Of a stretch of 64,000 bases of DNA, positions 32,527-44,107 are shown one piece after another. The stretch is from Callorhinus ursinus (lineage: Eukaryota > Chordata > Mammalia > Carnivora > Otariidae): NCBI RefSeq assembly GCF_003265705.1, contig NW_020313165.1, forward strand, positions 1,697,404 to 1,761,403, given 5' to 3'. The translations under genes were made by a program, and so were the position numbers. A model generated the notes under the pieces. The model saw only the letters and a program-made list of their open reading frames with translations, was not told the origin of the DNA and ran no database searches. Position 1 is the stretch's first letter; each line of letters starts with the position of its first letter.

Positions 32527-35500
32527 TCATATCAGGGAGGTCATATGATACATGTCTTTCTCTGATTGACTTATTTCACTCAGCATAACACCCTCCAGAT
32601 CCATCCATGTCGTTGCAAATGGCAAGATCTCATTCCATTTGATGGCTGCATAATATTCCACTGTGTATATATACCACTTCTTCTTTATCCATTCATCAGT
32701 CAATGGACATCTTGGCTCTTTCCACAGTTTGGCTATTGTGGACATTGCTGCTATAACATTGGGGTGCATGTACCCCTTCGGATCCCTACATTTGTATCTT
32801 TGGGGTAAATACCCAGTAGTGCAATTGCTGGATCGTATGGTAGCTCTATTTTCAACTGTTTGACGACCCTCCATACTGCTTTCCAGAGTGGTTGCACCAG
32901 CTTGCATTCCCACCAACAGTGTAGGAGAGTTCCCCTTTCTCCACATCCCCGCGAACATCTGTCGTTTCCTGACTTGTTAATTTTAGCCATTCTGACTGGT
33001 GTGAGGTGGTATCTCATTGAGGTTTTGATTTGGATTTCCCTGATGCCGAGCGATGTTGAGCACTTTTTCATGTGTCTGTTGGCCATTTGGATGTCTTCTT
33101 TGGAAAAATGTCTGTTCATGTCTTCTGCCCATTTCTTGATTGGATTATTTGTTCTTTGGGTGTTGAGTTTGATAAGTTCTTTATAGATTTTGGATACTAG
33201 CCCTTTATCTGATATGTCATTTGCAAATATTTTCTCCCATTCTGTCGGTTGTCTTTTGGTTTTGTGGACTGTTTCTTTTGCTGTGCAAAAGCTTTTTATC
33301 TTGATGAAATCCCAATAGTTCGTTTTTGCCCTAGCTTCCCTTGCCTTTGGCGATGTTTCTAGGAAGAAGTTGCTGTGGCTAAGGTCGAAGAGGTTGCTGC
33401 CTGTGTTCTCCTTTAGGATTTTGATGGACTCCTGTCTCCCATTTAGGTCTTTCAACCATTTGGAGTCTATTTTTGTGTGTGGTGTAAGGAAATGGTCCAG
33501 TTTCATTCTTCTGCATGTGGCTGTCCAATTTTCTCAACACCATTTGTTGAAGAGACTGTCTTTTTTCCATTGGACATTCTTTCCTGCTTTGTCAAAGATG
33601 AGTTAACCATAGAGTTGAGGGTCTATTTCTGGGCTCTCTATTCTGTTCCATTGATCTATGTGTCTGTTTTTGTACCAGTACCATACTGTCTTGATGATGA
33701 CAGCTTTGTAATAGAGCTGGAAGTCCGGAATTGTGATGCCGCCAGCTTTGCTTTTCTTTTTCAATATTCCTCTGGCTATTCGGGGTCTCTTCTGGTTCCA
33801 TATAAATTTTAGGATTATTTGTTCCATTTCTTTGAAAAAAGTGGATGGTATTTTGATGGGGATCGCATTGAATGTGCAGATTCCTCGAGGTAGCATTGAC
33901 ATCTTCACAATATTTGTTCTTCCAATCAATGAGCATGGAACGTTTTTCCATTTCTTTGTGTCTTCCTCAATTTCTTTCATGAGTATTTTATAGTTTTCTG
34001 AGTACAGATCCTTTGCCTCTTTGGTTAGATTTATTCCTAGGTATCTTATGGTTTTGGGTACAATTGTAAATGGGACCGACTCCTTGATTTGTCTCTCTTC
34101 TGTCTTGTTGTTGATGTATAGGAGTGGCACTGATTTCTGTGCATTGATTTTATATCCTGCTACTTGACTAAATTCCTGTTTGAGTTCTAGCAGTTTTGCG
34201 GTGGAGTCTTTTGGGTTTTCCACATACAGTATCATATCATTTGCAAAGAGTGAGACTTTGACTTCCGCTTTGCCGATTTGGATGCCTTTGATTTCTTTTT
34301 GTTGTCTGATTGCTGTGGCTAGGACTTCTAATACTATGTTGAATAGCAGTGGTGAGAGTGGACATCCCTGCCACCTTCCTGACCTTAGGGGAAAAGCTCT
34401 CAGCTTTTCCCCATTGAGAATGATATTCGCTGTAGGTTTTTGATAGATGGCTTTTATGATATTGAGGTATGTACCCTCTATCCCTATACTCTGAAGAGTT
34501 TTAATGAAGAAAGGATGCTGTACTTTCTCAAATGCTTTTTCTCCATCTATTGAGAGGATCATATGATTTTTGTTCATATATTGTATCATGTTGATTGATT
34601 TGCGGATGTTGAACCAACCTTGCAGCCCAGGAATAAATCCCACTTGGTCATGGTGAATAATCCTTTTAATGATGTTGGATCCTATTGGCTAGTATTTTGG
34701 TGAGAATTTTTGCATCCATGTTCATCAAGGATATTGGTCTGTAATTCTCCTTTTTGATGGGGTCTTTGTCTGGTTTGGGGATCAAGGTAATGGTGGCCTC
34801 ATAAAAGGAGTTTGGACGTTTTCCTTTCATTTCTATTTTTTGGAACAATTTCAGGAGAATAGGTATCAATTTCTCTTTAAATGTTTGGTAGAATTCCCCT
34901 GGGAAGCCATCTGGCCCTGGGCTTTTGTTTGTTGGGAGATTTTTGATGACTGCTTCAATTTCCTTAGTGGTTATAGGTCCTGTTTCTTCATGGTTCAGTT
35001 TGGTAGTTGATACTTTTCTAGGAATGCATCCATTTCTTCCAGGTTATCTAATTTCCTGGCATAGAGTTGCTCATAATATGTTCTTATAATTGTTTGTATT
35101 CCTTTGGTGTTTGTTGTGATCTCTCCTCTCTCATTCATGATTTTTTAGATTTGGGTCCTTTCTCTTTTCTTTTTGTTAAGTCTGTCCCGGGGTTTATCAG
35201 TCTTGTTAATTCTTTTGAAGAACCAGCTCCTAGTTTCGTTGATCTGTTCTACTGTTCTTTTGGTTTCTAGTTCATTGATTTCTGCTCTGATCTTGATTAT
35301 TTCTCTTCTCCTGCTGGGTTTAGGCTTTATTTGCTGTTCTTTCTTCAGCTCCTTTATGTGTAGGGTTAGGTTGTGTATTTGAGACCTTTCTTGTTTCTTG
35401 AGAAAGGCTTGTATTGCTATATACTTTCCTCTCAGGACTGCCTTTGCTGTATCCCAAAGATTTTGAACAGTTGTGTTTTCATTTTCATTGGTTTCCATGA

Positions 35501-36312
35501 ATTTTTTTATTTCTTCTTTAATTTCCTGGCTGACCCATTCATTCTTTAGTAGGATGCTCTTTAGCCTCCATGTATTTGAGTTCTTTCCGACTTTCCTCTT
35601 GTGATTGAGTTCTAGTTTCAAAGCATTGTGGTCTGAATATATGCAGGGAATGATCCCAGTCTTTTGGTACTGGTTGAGACCTGATTTGTGACCTAGGATG
35701 TGATCTATCCTGGAGAATGTTCCATGGGCGCTAGAGAAGAATGTGTATTATTTTGCTTTGGGATGGACATTTTGAAAATATCTGTGAAGTCCATTTGGTC
35801 CAGTGTGTTGTTTAAAGTCTTTATTTCCTTGTTGATCTTTTGCTTAGATGATCTGTCCATTTCATTGAGGGGGGTGTTAAAATCCCCAAGTATTATTGTA
35901 TTGTTGTCAATGTGTTTCTTTGCTTTTGTTATTAATTGCCTTATATAATTGGCTGCTCCTATGTTAGGGGCAGAGATATTTACAATTGTTGGATCTTCTT
36001 GTTGGATAGACCCTTTATGTATGATATATTGTCCTTCCTCATCTCTTATTACAGTGTTTGTTTTAAAATCTAATTTGTCTGATATAAGAATTGCCACCCC
36101 AGCTTTCTTTTGGTGTCCATTAGCATGGTAAATGGTTTTTCCCCCCCTCACTTTCAATGTGGGGGAGTCTTTGGGTCTAAAATGAGTCTCTTGCAGACAG
36201 CATATCGATGGGTCTTGTTTTTTAATCCAATCTGATAGCCTGTGTCTTTTGATTGGGTATTTAGCCCATTTACATTCAAAGTAACTATTGAAAGATATGA
36301 ATTTAGTGCCAT
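32527..36312 (-). pseudogene. ORF2: L1 ORF2 (endonuclease-reverse transcriptase), broken
   Basis: The ATG at 36312 opens with MALNSYLSIVTLNVNGLN, then the frame shifts. Open pieces follow: 36157-35705 and 35621-35145 (endonuclease and linker; the FSRIDHILG metal-site motif is intact around 35700), 34869-34666, 34643-33603 (reverse transcriptase, 346 codons) and 33506-32751 (C-terminal domain). In the palm motif FADD the second Asp-pair position reads Asn: FAND (AAT at 34241-34239). That aspartate is catalytic, so this copy would be inactive even without the frameshifts. The C-terminal cysteine-rich segment ([18 protein letters not shown]) survives, and the last codons read SEISQSEKD. Confidence 0.93.
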
Positions 36313-36393
36313 TGTATTGCCTGTAAGGTGACTGTGACTGTTTATTGTCTGTGTTCCTTTCCAGTCTTTGCTGCTTTTAGGCTCTCTCTTTGC

Positions 36394-37286
36394 TTAGAGG
36401 ACCCCTTTCAGTATTTCTTGGAGGGCTGGTTTCGTGTTTGCAAATTCCTTTAGTTTTTGTTTTACCTGGAAGCTTTTGATCTCTCCTTCTATTTTGAATA
36501 ACAGCTTAGCTGGATATAGTATTCTTGGCTGCAGATTTTTCTCATTTAGTGCTCTGAATATATCATGCCTGTCCTTTTTGGCCTGCCAGGTCTCTGTGGA
36601 TAAGTCTGTTTCCAATCTAATATTTCTACCATTGTAGGTTACATATCTCTTCTCCCAAGCTGCTTTCAGGATTTTCTGTTTGTCTCTGAGACTTGTAAGT
36701 TTTACTATTAGATATCAGGTTGTTGACCTATTTTTATTGATTTTGAGAGGGGTTCTCTGTGCCTCCTGGATTTGGATGCCTGTTTCCTTCCCCACATTAG
36801 GGAAGTTCTCTGCTCTAATTTGCTCCAGTATACTTTCTACCCCTCTCTCTCTTTCTTCTTCTTCTGGGATCCCAATTATTCTAATGTTTCATCTTATGGT
36901 ATCACTTATCTCTTTAATCTGCCCTCGTGATCCAGTAGTTGTTTATCTCTCTTTTTCTCAGCTTCTTTATTTTCCATCATTTGGCCTTCTGTATCAGTAA
37001 TTTTCTCTTCTGCCTCATTTATCCTAGCAGTTAGAGTCCCCATATTTGATTGCACCTTATTAGTAGCCTTTCTGATTTCGACTTTGTTAGATTTTGTTTC
37101 TTTTATTTCTCCAGAAAGGGTTTTTCTAATAATTTCCATGCTTTTTGCAAGCCCAGCTATTGTCTTTAAGATCATGATTCTGAACTCTAGGTCCAGCATC
37201 GTACTAGTGTCCATACAGATTAGGTCCCCGGCAGTCGGTACTGCCTCTTGTTCTTTTTGTTGAGGTGATTTTTTCCATCTTGTCAT
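36394..37286 (-). pseudogene. ORF1: L1 ORF1, broken in the middle
   Basis: The N-terminal 126 codons (MTRWKKSPQQKEQEA, then a coiled-coil segment ending KKRDKQLLDHEGRLKR) are open to about 36906. The C-terminal 73 codons (TETWQAKKDRHDIF, QPRILYPAKLLF, KPALQEILKGVL) are open at 36615-36394. The RRM-like centre is split by frameshifts. The coiled coil differs markedly from copy A while the C-terminus is nearly the same, the usual pattern of fast and slow ORF1 parts. Confidence 0.9.
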
Positions 37287-39090
37287 TTTGTCCAGAGGAG
37301 AACAGATTAATGAGAGAACAAAATGCTAACAGGGTAACAACGTCCACAGAAAATATACAGTAAATAAATCACAAAAGACCTGAAGCTGGGGGAAATGAAA
37401 GGGAAAGATAGAAAAAAGAAAAAGAAAGAAAAAATGAAAAAGAAGAAGATAAAAACAAACAAAAACAAAACATACAGAATATGATCAAATATGACCAGGC
37501 TGTGCATAGATCAGTGCCACACACTTGATTTTGGGCGTATTTTGGTCTTTTAGAAGAAATTCCTCCCAAAATTTTAAAGAAAGGAAAACTTATATGTATC
37601 AAAATAAGGGTTAATATGATGAAGGGATGGAAGATGACTGTAAAGATGAAAATTATAAAAGATTTTATAAAAGGAATTAATAAGATAAGAAGTTGGTTGC
37701 CAAAAGAAAGAAGAGGAAGTTTTTTAAAAAAAGGGAGAGAATTTGATAAGGCAGGAGACTAGAACAAAGCCATACACAAGAGATTTAGGGTGTGCTTTGT
37801 TCTGTTAGAAGAAACTGTATCTCAGAAATTTTAAAGAGAGAACAACTTATATATATATACTAAAAATAAGGGTAACTACTATGAAGTGATAGAACATGAC
37901 TCTCAAAATGAAAAATAAAAATATTTTTTTAAAAAGGGATTGATAAGATGTTGGTTGAAAAAGGGAAAGAGAAAAATTCAAAAAAAAAGTTAAAAAAATT
38001 AACTTTGAAAGACTAAAGAATCATGGGGAAACAGCCATGAATTTTATGTGCTGTATTCCCCTAGCTCTGGAGTTCTGCCGTTCTCATTGTTTGGTAAACT
38101 TGGTCTTGGCTGGCTGTTCTTGCTGATCTTCTGGGGGAGGGGCCTGTTGTCATGGTTCCCAAATGTCTTTGCCAGAGGCGGAATTGTCCCTCCCTTGCCA
38201 GGTTATGGCTAAGTAATCTGCTCAGGTTTGCTCTTGGGAGCTTTTGTTCCCTCCAACCTTTTGGTACAGCTTTGGTGGATGAGAACGAAAATGGTGGCCT
38301 CCCAATCTCTGTCCGGAGGAGTCGAGAACTCGGGGTCCCAGTTCTCAGTGCACCCCCAGAGAAAAGCAGTCAGTCACTCCCGTCTCCCCGGTCTCCTTCC
38401 GCACTCCGTGCTCACCTGGCCTGTGACCCAACGTTTCTATGTCTGGCACCTGTCCCCGTTGGAGTCTCCATACCACCAGATCCTTGCAGTGCACTCCCAC
38501 ACTGCTCCTCCCGGGGGAGTAAGGGGAGTCTCTCTCCCCCCCCATCTACCGCTTGTTGGGTCCTTGCTGGCAGAGCAGTAGCCTGATTGTGCCACGGATC
38601 ACGGTTTATGGCAACCCCTAGCTCAGAGCCCTCTCCTTGGCTCCGTCTCTGCGGCCAGCTTCCCCGCTCTGATACCTGGGGGCTCTGCCACACTCAGGTC
38701 TTCTATGACCCCAAGGGTCCTGAGACCACACTGTCCCAGGGAGGGTTCTACCCTCCACTTAGCCACTGGAGCGACGTCCCTCAGTGGAGCAGACTTCTAA
38801 AAGTTCCTATTTTGTGCTCCACTGCTCTATCACTTGCCTGTAGCAGCTGACGGAGGCCCCCTCCCCCTGCAGTCTATCTTCCTGAATATTGCCTGGGATT
38901 CACTTCTCCACACATCCTACCTTCCAGAAAGTGGTCACTTTTCTGTTCAGAGAGTTGCTGCTCTATTCTTTTCTTCAATCTCCTGTTGAGTTTGTAGGTG
39001 TTCGGAATGGTTCGATCCCTATCTAGCCGAATTCCTGGGAGCAGACAAAATTTAGGTCTCCTACTCCTCCGCCATCTTGCTTCTCTCCCT
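37287..39090 (-). promoter_or_regulatory. L1 copy B 5'UTR with GC-rich promoter block
   Basis: From the 5' AAGATGGCGG (about 39075) there is a GC-rich block (38130-38900) with many CpG and CCTCC-type sites, then an A-rich block of about 700 bp before ORF1. The length is about twice that of copy A. The GC-rich block is the likely RNA polymerase II promoter by analogy with other L1 families. The 93-144-codon frames over it are not credible genes. Confidence 0.65.
37500..38010 (-). repeat. Two tandem units of about 256 bp in L1 5'UTR
   Basis: Landmarks recur at a constant offset: TAGAAGAAA at 37551 and 37806, ATTTTAAAGA with AACTTATAT soon after in both, AAAATAAGGGT in both, and TTGGTTG at 37693 and 37951. 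The units have diverged considerably, so the duplication is older than this insertion or was inherited from the source element. Confidence 0.75.
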
Positions 39091-39092
39091 GA

Positions 39093-39541
39093 TCATATTT
39101 TGTCAACCAATCAACATAACCTCATTTATGTGTATTTCTGTTTAAAGATACCTTATTTAATATACATTCTTGATTTATTAACATTGAAATCTTGGCCAAA
39201 CACACTCATGCCTGAACAAAACCCATCTGGTACACGGGAGTCTAAGTAGTCAAATCATGGCCTCCTGGGACTTGTGAACACTGGACAGCACGTCAGAACC
39301 ATGGTTGGGGTCCTTTTAAACAGCAAAAGCACCAACAAAAAGCACCCAAATGAGAGAAATTTGGTACTGAATAGACAGCAAAAAGGTTGTCAGCTTGGAA
39401 CCTGCATCTGAGGTAGCTCAAATATTCACTATTTGGTGGTATATGTATGTATGTCCAGGGCTGACTGAAATAAGCAGTGATACTTATTTTGAGGTCATGA
39501 ATAAATTTTCACCAAGTAGGTGCAAATAGTGAGGATCGACT
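39093..39541 (-). mobile_element. Tigger-type DNA transposon fragment
   Basis: Read on the - strand it starts CAGTCGATCCTCACTATTTGC, a Tigger-like terminal repeat. It continues AAATTTATTCATGACCTC, CTTTTTGTTGGTGCTTTTGC and GTTTAAAAGGACCCC, where the transposase reading frame begins in intact family members. Decayed and non-coding. Its inner end meets the 5' end of L1 copy B, and I could not find the other half beyond that L1. Confidence 0.7.
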
Positions 39542-40744
39542 GTGTTTATGTTTGTAACTAAATGAACATCAAGGGCTAGAACTGTAAATAGTTTTAGTCT
39601 TCTAAAATATTTATGAGTTGATTAAGTTTTTAAAAGGTAAACAACAGATTTAGCCTAATTTACATAATTTAATATATTTATTGTTTGTATTATAATATAA
39701 TTAACATGTGAATATATCCTTAATTATATAATTTATATTTTGTCTTTTAATTTTAAACATTGACTATTTAGGCTTTTTAGAAGATGTATATGAAAAATAG
39801 TTTTAATTTTTTTAATTTTTACATTTACTTAACTTACATTTTAATAACATATTAAATTTTGTACCTTTTTCATGTAATTCGATTTCACTTCTTTCATTTC
39901 TTATCTAACATTGAGTTGAGTACAAATTAAGATCATGCTTAAAATCTAGAAAGGGGGGCTTATAAAAAAATTTCTGAAGAACTGAAAATAAATAAATACA
40001 TTTTCACCGTTATCAGTGTAGGCTTACGGAGCATATTTGTTAGCTTGATTTGTAACTTCTAAATAGACATAAGATATGAAGCCTCCATTTGTACTCTTGT
40101 TCTGGGCCCCACAAAAGCTAGGCATTGACCTGCAGCTAGGAGGGAGATCATAGTAATGCAGAATAGCAACATTTGGAATATCCACTGGTTACTGTCGCTC
40201 CCATCCCCCTGACCTTTGGGTAGGGGCCATATGCATAGAGAGCATGAAAATCAGCAAAGTCAACATCTATGGAGGAAGGCTTCCAAAAAAAGGTGAGATT
40301 TGGAAGAAAGGGAGGCAAGAGACCCGAGAAAAACTCACATACTATGGAAATGAGTTGTTAATTTAAATGCCTCATTACTGGGATTAAAAAGGAAACACCT
40401 TTAGAAGTTCTACCCCAATTGCAAGGGTTTGTTATTTATGATCACTATTTAGATTAGGAGTGCAGTGGCACAGGGCTTGTTTTCATCAAATGCTAATGAG
40501 TAATAATTGCTATCATAAGAAATACTACTCGTCATAATGACACAGTAGAATACTCTTTATCATATCTATTTATGATATCAGTGGACAGAATATAAAAGGG
40601 AAGAATTTTATGGAGAGACAGAACACATAAACCTTTCAAATGAGCTGTCACAGTAGTGATAGAAATAATGTGAATAACAATAAAGATTTTGCAGCTGATG
40701 TACCTGAGATGAACTCCTAATAATGCCATTTATTAGTGGAGAAA
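39542..40744. other. AT-rich, no recognisable feature
   Basis: Strongly AT-rich (39640-39900 is nearly all A and T). No repeat can be named and no ORF is credible. Confidence 0.55.
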
Positions 40745-40880
40745 TTTATTCCACCTTTGTGAGACTCAGTTTGCTCATCTGTAAAAATGGCGACATTACG
40801 AGCTATTTTGCAGTGCTGTGAGAATTATGTGAAGTGATGTACCTAAAGCTCTCATTAGAGTGCCAAGAACAGAGGTCAGT
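40745..40880 (+). repeat. MIR
   Basis: GACTCAGTTTGCTCATCTG, TAAAAATGGCGACATTACGAG, GTGAGAATTATGTGAAGTG and GAGTGCCAAGAACAGAGG follow the MIR core and 3' part. Confidence 0.8.
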
Positions 40881-41119
40881 AGTCCCTCCTTATCCATGGT
40901 TTTGCTTTCCACAGAGTCAGTTATCTATGGTCAGCCATGGTCTGGGTCTGATTTAAAGTTGCAGGCTTCCTCCTGACAACTCTCCATTCCTTTAGCTGCT
41001 TTGTTTTTCACAGTGCTATTTACTGTGCCGTTAACCATGACACATTTCTTATTACTTCCACTTCTTTGTCTCTCCTCATTGGGAGGTAAGTTCCCTGGAG
41101 TCAAGAGTTTGGGTCTTTT

Positions 41120-41210
41120 TTTATCATTGTTTATATTCATAGGCCCTAGAGCACAGTCTGGCCCCTACTAGGCACTTATTAAATATTTGTTGGATGATGA
41201 TGATGATGAC
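41120..41210 (+). repeat. L2/MIR-like 3' end with (GAT)n
   Basis: TAGAGCACAGTCTGGCCCC, then ACTTATTAAATATTTGTTGG, followed by a GATGATGATGATGATGA run. This matches the shared 3' end of L2-type LINEs. Confidence 0.55.
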
Positions 41211-41749
41211 AACATGTGATGGCAGACATGAAGACAAATGCATCTATCACATTTATTCACTTAGCCCTTCACCGGATATCTTATCCAGTGGTGAGAGCGA
41301 GAAATTAACGTTCCTGAATATTTTGTTAAGGCAAAGTGGAAAGCAGAAAGAGGCAGTCAGCTTGACCTTTAACCCCAGCTGTGCCACGAGGTCACTATGT
41401 GCCTTGAGTGGTGATCACCACCTCTGGATTTCAGGTGCCACAGGGATGAATAAGATTAGAGACCATGAGCCTTAGAAGTCTTTCCTTCTCCAGGACAAGG
41501 GATCCTATTGTTTCATTGTCTTACATTTTTTATTGGCAAAATTATGGTATATCAGTATTCAGATTTTTAAATAACAATTTTTTGGTACTCATTTGTTTCT
41601 TAAACTCCCCACTCCAGTCTTTTTTTCCCCCCCTCATACTCCAATGAGGAAATTATTTTACCTGGAAACCTTAGAATTCAGAAGGTGCATAGAAAACTGT
41701 TGTCTGTCCCCTTAATTATTCATTCTCCTTTGTGTTTTTCATAATGATA
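41211..41749. other. No recognisable feature
   Basis: A 93-codon frame (41194-41475) has no domain signature. Nothing else is supported. Confidence 0.5.
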
Positions 41750-42060
41750 AAACTTTTAGCTTGGCACACGGCTGCTCCTGAAAAGAATATATATCTCACG
41801 ATTCTTTGCTGGTGGCTATGGCCATCTAATAAGGTCTAAATTGTGGCCTGTGGATTGCTAATGAAAGTGATACATGTAACTTCTCAGTCATGGCCTTAAA
41901 TGGGAAGTGTTCCTGTGGGTGGGATTGTGGGTGTGGTAGCAAGTCGTCTTTGACCTTGCAGACAAGAGCAATACCTAAATATTCTTGATGGAAGAATCCT
42001 TCCTCCGCAACGCTATAACGATGTCCCAAACACCTTGGAATGCCTTCCAAGATGAATAGA
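41750..42060 (+). repeat. Ancient interspersed repeat, family uncertain
   Basis: TTGGCACACGGCTGCTCCTG, TATGGCCATCTAATAAGG, CATGTAACTTCTCAGTCATGG and CCTTAAATGGGAAGTG show the order of a common old mammalian repeat whose intact form reads about GTGGCCATGTGACTAAGTTC. I cannot name the family. Confidence 0.45.
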
Positions 42061-42229
42061 TTTAAAAGAGAAATTGACTTCTGTCTTGATGAAGGAGGGC
42101 ATTTTTCAGTCTTTTGTTATGGCAGGATAGCTTCTATATCAACAAATACAAGGGATTACATAATTTTAATAATATTTTTGTTCTGAATTATGTTGTCAAG
42201 ACTAGAGTCATCATTAAAAAAATAATATT

Positions 42230-42390
42230 TTTTATTTATATTGAGCCATGCCATATGCCAGAAACTCTGCAAGGCAATGATCATTTTTAACTCTCAAGGC
42301 AATCGAGTAAAGTAGATATTATCCCAACTTTATAGATGAGAAAGCTGATGCTTTGAGAAGTTATGACGCTGGCCCAAGTTTATTTTAGTA
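42230..42390 (-). repeat. MIR
   Basis: TATTGAGCCATGCCATATGCC, AACTCTCAAGGCAATCGAG, then GATATTATCCCAACTTTATAG and ATGAGAAAGCTGATGC: a reverse MIR. Confidence 0.75.
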
Positions 42391-42469
42391 ACTATTCAAA
42401 TCATGAATTAGTCTATCATTTCCAAAGTGTTATTAGTTATAGAGGCCCACATCTGACACACCACTAACA

Positions 42470-42830
42470 AAGCCCAAATGAAGTAATGGTGAAGGTGATC
42501 CCTAAAGGGGTTGAGTAGATGATCCCTAAAGGATGAGAGTGGTTTATTTTGTGAACAGGGATGGGAACAGCATTCTAGGCAGGAACAACATGTACAAAGG
42601 AAATATGGTAGGATTGAATGGTTAAAAGTTTACTGTAGCTAGTGTGAGCAAGATTATAGTGGGAGATGAGACTGGACAAGCAAAGACCTGTGTCTACAGA
42701 GTCCTAAATGAGATATTAAAGAAGTGTATGTTTAAATATTTGAAAAGTTTTAAGGAAGGAGACAATGTGATCAGATTTGCATATTAAAATGATTGCTCCA
42801 GTAGAAGGGTGAATATGGGATATTACGAAG
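42470..42830 (+). repeat. Ancient non-coding repeat, family X, copy 2
   Basis: GGAACAGCATTCTAGGCAGG, AACAACATGTACAAAGGAAAT, GGAAGGAGACAATGTGATCAG and ATGATTGCTCCAGTAGAAGG match the central part of family X (…GAGCATTCCAGGCAGAGGGAAC…, …GAGTGACATGATCTGAC…). Confidence 0.55.
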
Positions 42831-42899
42831 AAAAAAAAATATATATGTAAATAGGTCTCTGCTCCTGGTTCCTGGAACAGAGGTCCTAAAACACTTGTA

Positions 42900-43374
42900 C
42901 AGGTATCCCTCACTTGTTGAAAGTTTGCATTATACCATTTCACTTTTGCAAAAGATGATAGTATCTGTTTTCACCAACCTAAAGAAATCTGAAGAGGATT
43001 TTTGCTTTTATGAAAAAAAGGCAAAAAGTGAACATAACTTTCAGTGTTGTGTTGCAGGCATGTTACCCAAGTAGGAAGAGTGGCCCTGTTGAGCTCCCTC
43101 GCCTGGACATGGCGCTCAGCATCTCAGCATCAAGCCACCATAGCTTTGGACTGTGTCTGTGAACATCTGTGTTTTATCTTGATTTATTTTGTGCATCTGT
43201 TAGCAAGCTATGTCCTAAACTATCAGAAAACCCTAAGAGAGGGTTTGGGGGTATCTGGGAATACTTAAATTTTTTTTTCACATAAATTAATGCTAACTGC
43301 TTTTCACCTTATACCATTTTGACTTAGGAAAGGTCTCCTAAGAATGCTCTACTTTAGGATAGTAGAAGAAACCT
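42900..43374 (+). mobile_element. Tigger/mariner-type non-autonomous DNA transposon
   Basis: Inverted termini CAGGTATCCCTCACTTG and (complement of the right end) CAGGTTTCTTCTACTATCC bound 475 bp, and a TA dinucleotide sits on each side (42898-42899 and 43375-43376), as for Tc1/mariner insertions. Internal AAAGAAATCTGAAGAGGATT and GGTATCTGGGAATAC are typical of the family as I recall it. A 74-codon frame inside is not a transposase. It was mobilised in trans, if at all. Confidence 0.8.
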
Positions 43375-43376
43375 GT

Positions 43377-43872
43377 AGTTTTGTAAGAGATAAGAACACT
43401 AGGGACATCTCTTGTTCTAATATTTGGTATTTGACTCCATCACTAATACAGGGCCCCTAAAAGCCTGGTAAATTCCTAAGTTATGAGAGCATTAGGAGCA
43501 TCTTTTATTCTTATGAGACAACTCTCCATGGGTTCCTGGTTGGGGGCTGGTCAGTGGAAAAACGAAGTCATAATTAACCAGCTTGAAATTTTTAGCCCCA
43601 TGTTAACCTGCGGGACCTGATGCTTTCTTCTGGTAAAAAGTCAGTATTGAGTTAAATTGTAGGATACCCAGCTGGTGTCACAGAGAACTGCTTAGTGTGG
43701 GGGAATAAAAACCCACATATTTAGTGAACATAAATGAAATATATATTCTGTGTAAGTAAGGAAGGAAATGCACAATAGCAAAGAGCTGGGTTTTTCCCTA
43801 TATAAGAAGGGAAAAACTAAGTTTTTCCTTTATAGGTGAGGTAATGAATATCAGAAGTAAATAACATGTTAC
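43377..43872. other. No recognisable feature
   Basis: No credible ORF or repeat seen. Confidence 0.5.
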
Positions 43873-43886
43873 AAAACTTATTGCAA

Positions 43887-44093
43887 GGGATGCCTGGGTG
43901 GCTCAGTCAGTTAAGTGTCTGACTCTTGATTTTGGCTCAGGTCATGATCAAGGTTGTAGGATTGAGCCTCGCATCAGGCTCCACACTCAGTGTGGAATCT
44001 GCTTGAGATTTTCTCTCTCTCTCTCTGCCCCTCTCACGCTCATGTGCTCTCTCGCTCTCTCTAAATAAATAAAATCTTTTTTTTAAAGAAAGG
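43887..44093 (+). mobile_element. CanSINE, older subfamily
   Basis: The head GGATGCCTGGGTGGCTCAGTC continues GTGTCTGACTCTTGATTTTGG and AAGGTTGTAGGATTGAGCC, which differ at diagnostic sites from the GCGACTGCCTTCGGC/GCGTCTGCCTTCAGC subfamilies elsewhere in the window. The duplication AAAACTTATTGCAA/AAAACTTACTGCAA (43873-43886, 44094-44107) has one mismatch, in line with greater age. Confidence 0.93.
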
Positions 44094-44107
44094 AAAACTT
44101 ACTGCAA

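Larger units (their letters stand above)
32071..39090 (-). mobile_element. Full-length-size L1 (copy B), inactive
   Basis: About 7 kb on the - strand. It begins at 39090 with AGGGAGAGAAGCAAGATGGCGG and ends at the poly(T) near 32071. Parts in order: a 5'UTR of about 1.8 kb (39090-37287), ORF1 (37286-36394, broken), ORF2 (36312-32527, broken) and a 3'UTR of about 450 bp. A degenerate flank match (GATATATTTT at left, GATCATATTTT at right) could be the target duplication. It faces copy A head-on across about 5.6 kb. Confidence 0.95.

Noticed and set aside
38152..38693. Several 66-144-codon frames on both strands in a GC-rich region
   Set aside because: The region is the promoter part of L1 copy B, where high GC content lengthens chance frames.
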